NCBI RefSeq assembly: GCF_900104965.1
Contig: NZ_LT629757.1
Location: 992,001-1,056,000 of the forward strand
DNA length: 64,000 nucleotides
Direction of reading: 5' to 3'
Origin: Nocardioides scoriae
GTDB taxonomy: Bacteria > Actinomycetota > Actinomycetes > Propionibacteriales > Nocardioidaceae
The notes beneath the pieces are model-generated. The model was given only the letters and a program-made list of their open reading frames with translations, did no database searches and was not told the DNA's origin. Shown here in pieces: positions 61,672 to 64,000 of this stretch; the stretch's first letter is position 1, and every line of letters begins with the position of its first letter. The position numbers and the translations under genes are program-made.

Positions 61672-62463
61672 GTGCTGAGCGACGCCTGGCGGCTGGCCGT
61701 CGGCACCCTCACGGTGGTGCGCGTGCGTCCGCCCGTCACGGTCGACCGGCGCACGGCGGGCGCGGCCGTGCTCCTCGCGCCGCTGGCCGTGCTGCCGCTG
61801 GGCGTCGGCGTCGCGGTGGTGCTGGAGCTCGGCGACCGCCTCTCCGCGCCGCCGCTGGTGGCGGGGCTGCTCGCCGTGGCCGTGCTGGTGCTCGGCACCC
61901 GCGCCCTCCACGTCGACGGCCTCTCCGACACCGCCGACGGGCTGACCGCGTCCTACGACCGCGAGCGCTCGCTGGCGGTCATGCACAGCGGCACCTCCGG
62001 TCCGGCGGGCGGCGTGGCCGTGCTGCTCGTGCTGGGCGTGCAGGCCGCGGCCTTCGCCTCCCTGGTGCTGCCGTCGCGAGGACCCGTCCTCGCCGGGGTG
62101 CTGGTCTGCCTGTCCCGCTGCGCGCTGGCGCTGGCCTGCGCCCGGGGCGTCCCGGCCGCCCGTCCCGACGGGCTGGGCACCACCTTCGCCGGCTCGGTGG
62201 GTCGCCCCGCCGCCGTCGGCACGTGGCTGGCCGCCCTGGTCGTCGCCGCCCTCGTCGCCGGGTGGGTCGGGCCCGGACCGCTGGTCCTGCGCGCCGCCGC
62301 CGGGGTGCTGCTGGCGGCGGGCGTGGTGCTGCTGGTGGTGCGACGGGCCACCCACCGGCTGGGCGGGGTCACCGGCGACGTCCTCGGCGCGGCCGTCGAG
62401 CTGTGCCTGGCCGCGCTGCTGGTGGGCGTCGCCGGGGCCGCGACCGTCGTCCTCGCCGGATGA
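61672..62463 (+). CDS. cobS: Adenosylcobinamide-GDP ribazoletransferase (cobalamin synthase)
   Basis: A 263-residue membrane enzyme with the CobS motif ALHVDGLSDTADGLTASYDRERSLAVMHSGTSGPAG (acidic residues bind Mg) and about six helices. It joins alpha-ribazole and adenosylcobinamide-GDP in the last stage. GTG at 61672, one base after the cbtA stop. The stop overlaps cobD (ATGA). Confidence 0.95.
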   Translation: MLSDAWRLAVGTLTVVRVRPPVTVDRRTAGAAVLLAPLAVLPLGVGVAVVLELGDRLSAPPLVAGLLAVAVLVLGTRALHVDGLSDTADGLTASYDRERSLAVMHSGTSGPAGGVAVLLVLGVQAAAFASLVLPSRGPVLAGVLVCLSRCALALACARGVPAARPDGLGTTFAGSVGRPAAVGTWLAALVVAALVAGWVGPGPLVLRAAAGVLLAAGVVLLVVRRATHRLGGVTGDVLGAAVELCLAALLVGVAGAATVVLAG

Positions 62464-63440
62464 GCACCCGACGGGCTCGTGGGGTGCGCGGCGCGGTGCC
62501 GACGCGCGCGCTCGGCCTCGGCCTCGGGTTCCTCGCCGACCGGCTGCTGGGCGACCCGCAGCGGTTCCACCCGGTGGCCGGGTTCGGCCGGGTCGCCGGC
62601 GCGCTCGAGCAGCGGACCTGGGCGCCGTCGCGGCGGCGGGGCGCGGCGTACGCCCTGGTGCTGGTGGGCGGCACCACCGGTCTCGGGGCACTGGCCGAGC
62701 GGTCCACCCGCGGACGACCCGTGGCCCACGTGGTCGTCACGGCCGTCGCGACCTGGTCGGTGCTGGGCGGCACCTCGCTCGACCGCGAGGGCCGGGCGGT
62801 GGCGGCGCTGCTCGACGCCGACCGGCTGCCCGAGGCGCGGCAGCGGCTGACCCACCTGGTGGGGCGCGACACCACCGCGCTGACCTCCGACGAGGTGGCG
62901 CGGGCCGTGGTCGAGTCGGTCGCGGAGAACACCTCCGACGCCGTCGTCGCCCCGCTGGTGCTGGGGGCGGTCGCGGGCGTGCCGGGGCTGGTGGGCTACC
63001 GCGCGGCGAACACGCTGGACGCCATGGTGGGCCACCGCAGCGAGCGGCACGTCGCCTTCGGCTGGGCCTCCGCCCGCCTCGACGACCTGCTCAACCTGCC
63101 GGGGTCACGGCTCTCGGCCCTGCTCGCCGCCGCCTGCGGACCCGATCCCCGAGGTGCGCTGCGGGCCTGGCGCCGCGACGCCGGTGGGCACCCCAGCCCC
63201 AACGCGGGGCCCGTCGAGGCGTCCTTCGCCGGCGCGCTCGGGCTGCGGCTCGGGGGCACCAACACCTACGGCGACCGCGTCGAGCACCGGCCCGTGATGG
63301 GCTCCGGGAGGGCCCTCGCGGCCGCCGACGTCTCCCCCGCCCTCGCCCTCGCCCGCCGGGTCGACCTGGCCGCGGCGGTGCTCGCGGCGGCGTGGGCCCT
63401 CGCGCGGCGGCGACCGGCGGGTGCCCGCCACGACCGATGA
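62460..63440 (+). CDS. cobD: Cobalamin biosynthesis protein CobD/CbiB
   Basis: A 326-residue membrane protein with GFLADRLLGDPQRFHPVAGFG, VVESVAENTSDAVVAPL, YRAANTLDAMVGHR and HPSPNAGPVEASFAGALGLRLGG, which are the family's conserved blocks. It attaches aminopropanol (phosphate) to adenosylcobyric acid. It is coupled to cobS and ends the cobalamin island in this window. Confidence 0.95.
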   Translation: MSTRRARGVRGAVPTRALGLGLGFLADRLLGDPQRFHPVAGFGRVAGALEQRTWAPSRRRGAAYALVLVGGTTGLGALAERSTRGRPVAHVVVTAVATWSVLGGTSLDREGRAVAALLDADRLPEARQRLTHLVGRDTTALTSDEVARAVVESVAENTSDAVVAPLVLGAVAGVPGLVGYRAANTLDAMVGHRSERHVAFGWASARLDDLLNLPGSRLSALLAAACGPDPRGALRAWRRDAGGHPSPNAGPVEASFAGALGLRLGGTNTYGDRVEHRPVMGSGRALAAADVSPALALARRVDLAAAVLAAAWALARRRPAGARHDR

Positions 63441-63487
63441 GGCCGGTCCGCCGCGCCGGTCGGCACCTGCGACACCACCCGCGAGCC

Positions 63488-63504
63488 CGTCACCGCCGGT
63501 GACG
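63488..63504. promoter_or_regulatory. CGTCACC-GCC-GGTGACG inverted repeat
   Basis: A perfect 7-3-7 inverted repeat in the 88-bp gap, 47 nt after cobD and 24 nt before the DUF899 gene. It could be a terminator of the cob operon or an operator. Confidence 0.35.
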
Positions 63505-63528
63505 GACCCCTCGACCCAGGAGGTCCGC

Positions 63529-64000
63529 ATGAGCACCAAGCACGACCAGCCCCAGGCCGCCCCGCCCGTCGTGGGCCGGGACGCCTTCGACGCCGCCCTC
63601 GCCGAGCAGGTGGAGCGCGAGAAGGAGGTCACCCGCCACGGCGACCGCGTCTCCGCGGCCCGCAGGCGGCTGCCCATGGTGGCGGTGGAGGACTACGCGT
63701 TCACCGGTCCGGACGGCGAGGTCCGGCTGACCGAGCTCTTCCGGGGCCGCTACCTGCTGCTGGTGCAGAACGTCATGTTCGGCCCGGACTGGGAGGAGGG
63801 CTGCCCCAGCTGCACCTGGGCCGTCGACAACCTCCCGGCGCGGATGAGCCGCCTCGACGACGAGGCGATCGCGTTCGCGATGGTCTCCCAGGCGCCGATC
63901 GAGAAGCTGGAGGACTGGCGCCGCAAGCAGGGCTGGGACCACCTGTGGGTCTCCTCCCACGGCACCGGCTACCACCACGACTGGGGCTGGACGCGGACCG
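63529..64000 (+). CDS. DUF899 family (thioredoxin-like) protein, partial
   Basis: The first 157 residues of a DUF899 protein: REKEVTRHGDRVSAARRRLPMV, FRGRYLLLVQNVMFGPDWEEGCPSCTWAVDNLP (a CPSC redox-type site) and AFAMVSQAPIEKLEDWRRKQGWDHLWVSS. ATG at 63529 with AGGAGG upstream. The end lies outside the window. The family resembles peroxiredoxins or thioredoxins, with no proven reaction. Confidence 0.9.
   Translation, partial: MSTKHDQPQAAPPVVGRDAFDAALAEQVEREKEVTRHGDRVSAARRRLPMVAVEDYAFTGPDGEVRLTELFRGRYLLLVQNVMFGPDWEEGCPSCTWAVDNLPARMSRLDDEAIAFAMVSQAPIEKLEDWRRKQGWDHLWVSSHGTGYHHDWGWTRT

Overview
This is a 64 kb stretch of a very GC-rich actinobacterial chromosome. The gene order pgsA - DUF881 - sbp - DUF881 - gcvH - garA - ftsR - DUF151 - merR - gcvP, an F420-dependent glucose-6-phosphate dehydrogenase, frequent GTGA/ATGA stop-start overlaps, TAnnnT -10 boxes placed 6-8 bases before start codons (leaderless mRNAs) and the aerobic cob pathway all fit Actinobacteria. 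A Nocardioides-like organism is the most likely source, but this is inference. I saw no tRNA, rRNA, prophage, insertion sequence or CRISPR array.

Layout. (1) 1-10835, nearly all minus strand: a partial serine hydrolase, gcvP behind a glycine riboswitch, two MerR regulators, DUF151, the FHA protein GarA, gcvH and a membrane block (DUF881, Sbp, DUF881, PgsA). A TetR/SMR-efflux pair interrupts this conserved cluster. (2) 10886-21039: a small zinc-ribbon ORF, then a complete protocatechuate branch of the beta-ketoadipate pathway: pobA, an IclR regulator, a PcaK-type transporter and divergent pcaHGBLFIJ. Three copies of a TTCC-N7-GGAA palindrome mark the likely IclR regulon. (3) 21151-25346: a hydroxyisobutyrate-dehydrogenase-like enzyme, FGD and an orphan PAS histidine kinase. 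(4) 25438-34502: a GntR regulator divergent from a myo-inositol operon (iolE-like, iolC, Cgl0159-type aldolase-like, iolB, iolD, mmsA/iolA, iolG), with two TGTC-N2-GACA operators. (5) 34462-45133: a FUSC protein, DUF1330, a DUF347/COG4705 membrane protein, an acyl-CoA dehydrogenase, three linked flavin monooxygenases, a GAF-ANTAR regulator overlapping a WcbI-like gene, and an AraC regulator. (6) 45130-47334: a molybdopterin oxidoreductase. (7) 47450-63440: a cobalamin island with bluB-cobT fusion, cobG, cobH, cobIJ, cobM, cobL, chlID chelatase fusion, cobO, cobB-cobC fusion, cbtB, cbtA, cobS and cobD, controlled by three cobalamin riboswitches. cobN, cobK, cobQ and cobU/P are not here. (8) 63529-end: a DUF899 protein, cut by the window edge.

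Most unusual signals. A family of 32-bp tandem repeats forms four arrays. Each array starts within about 10 nt after a stop codon and always reads in the same orientation relative to the gene it follows (pcaJ, fgd, DUF1330, acyl-CoA dehydrogenase), so it looks like a strand-specific 3'-UTR element. Other points are a CobG that ends before its family's cysteine-rich C-terminal region, a CobB-CobC fusion whose linker is encoded by an interspersed repeat, overlapping divergent -10 boxes between cobL and the chlID riboswitch, and a 13-bp minisatellite that overlaps the stop codon of the WcbI-like gene.
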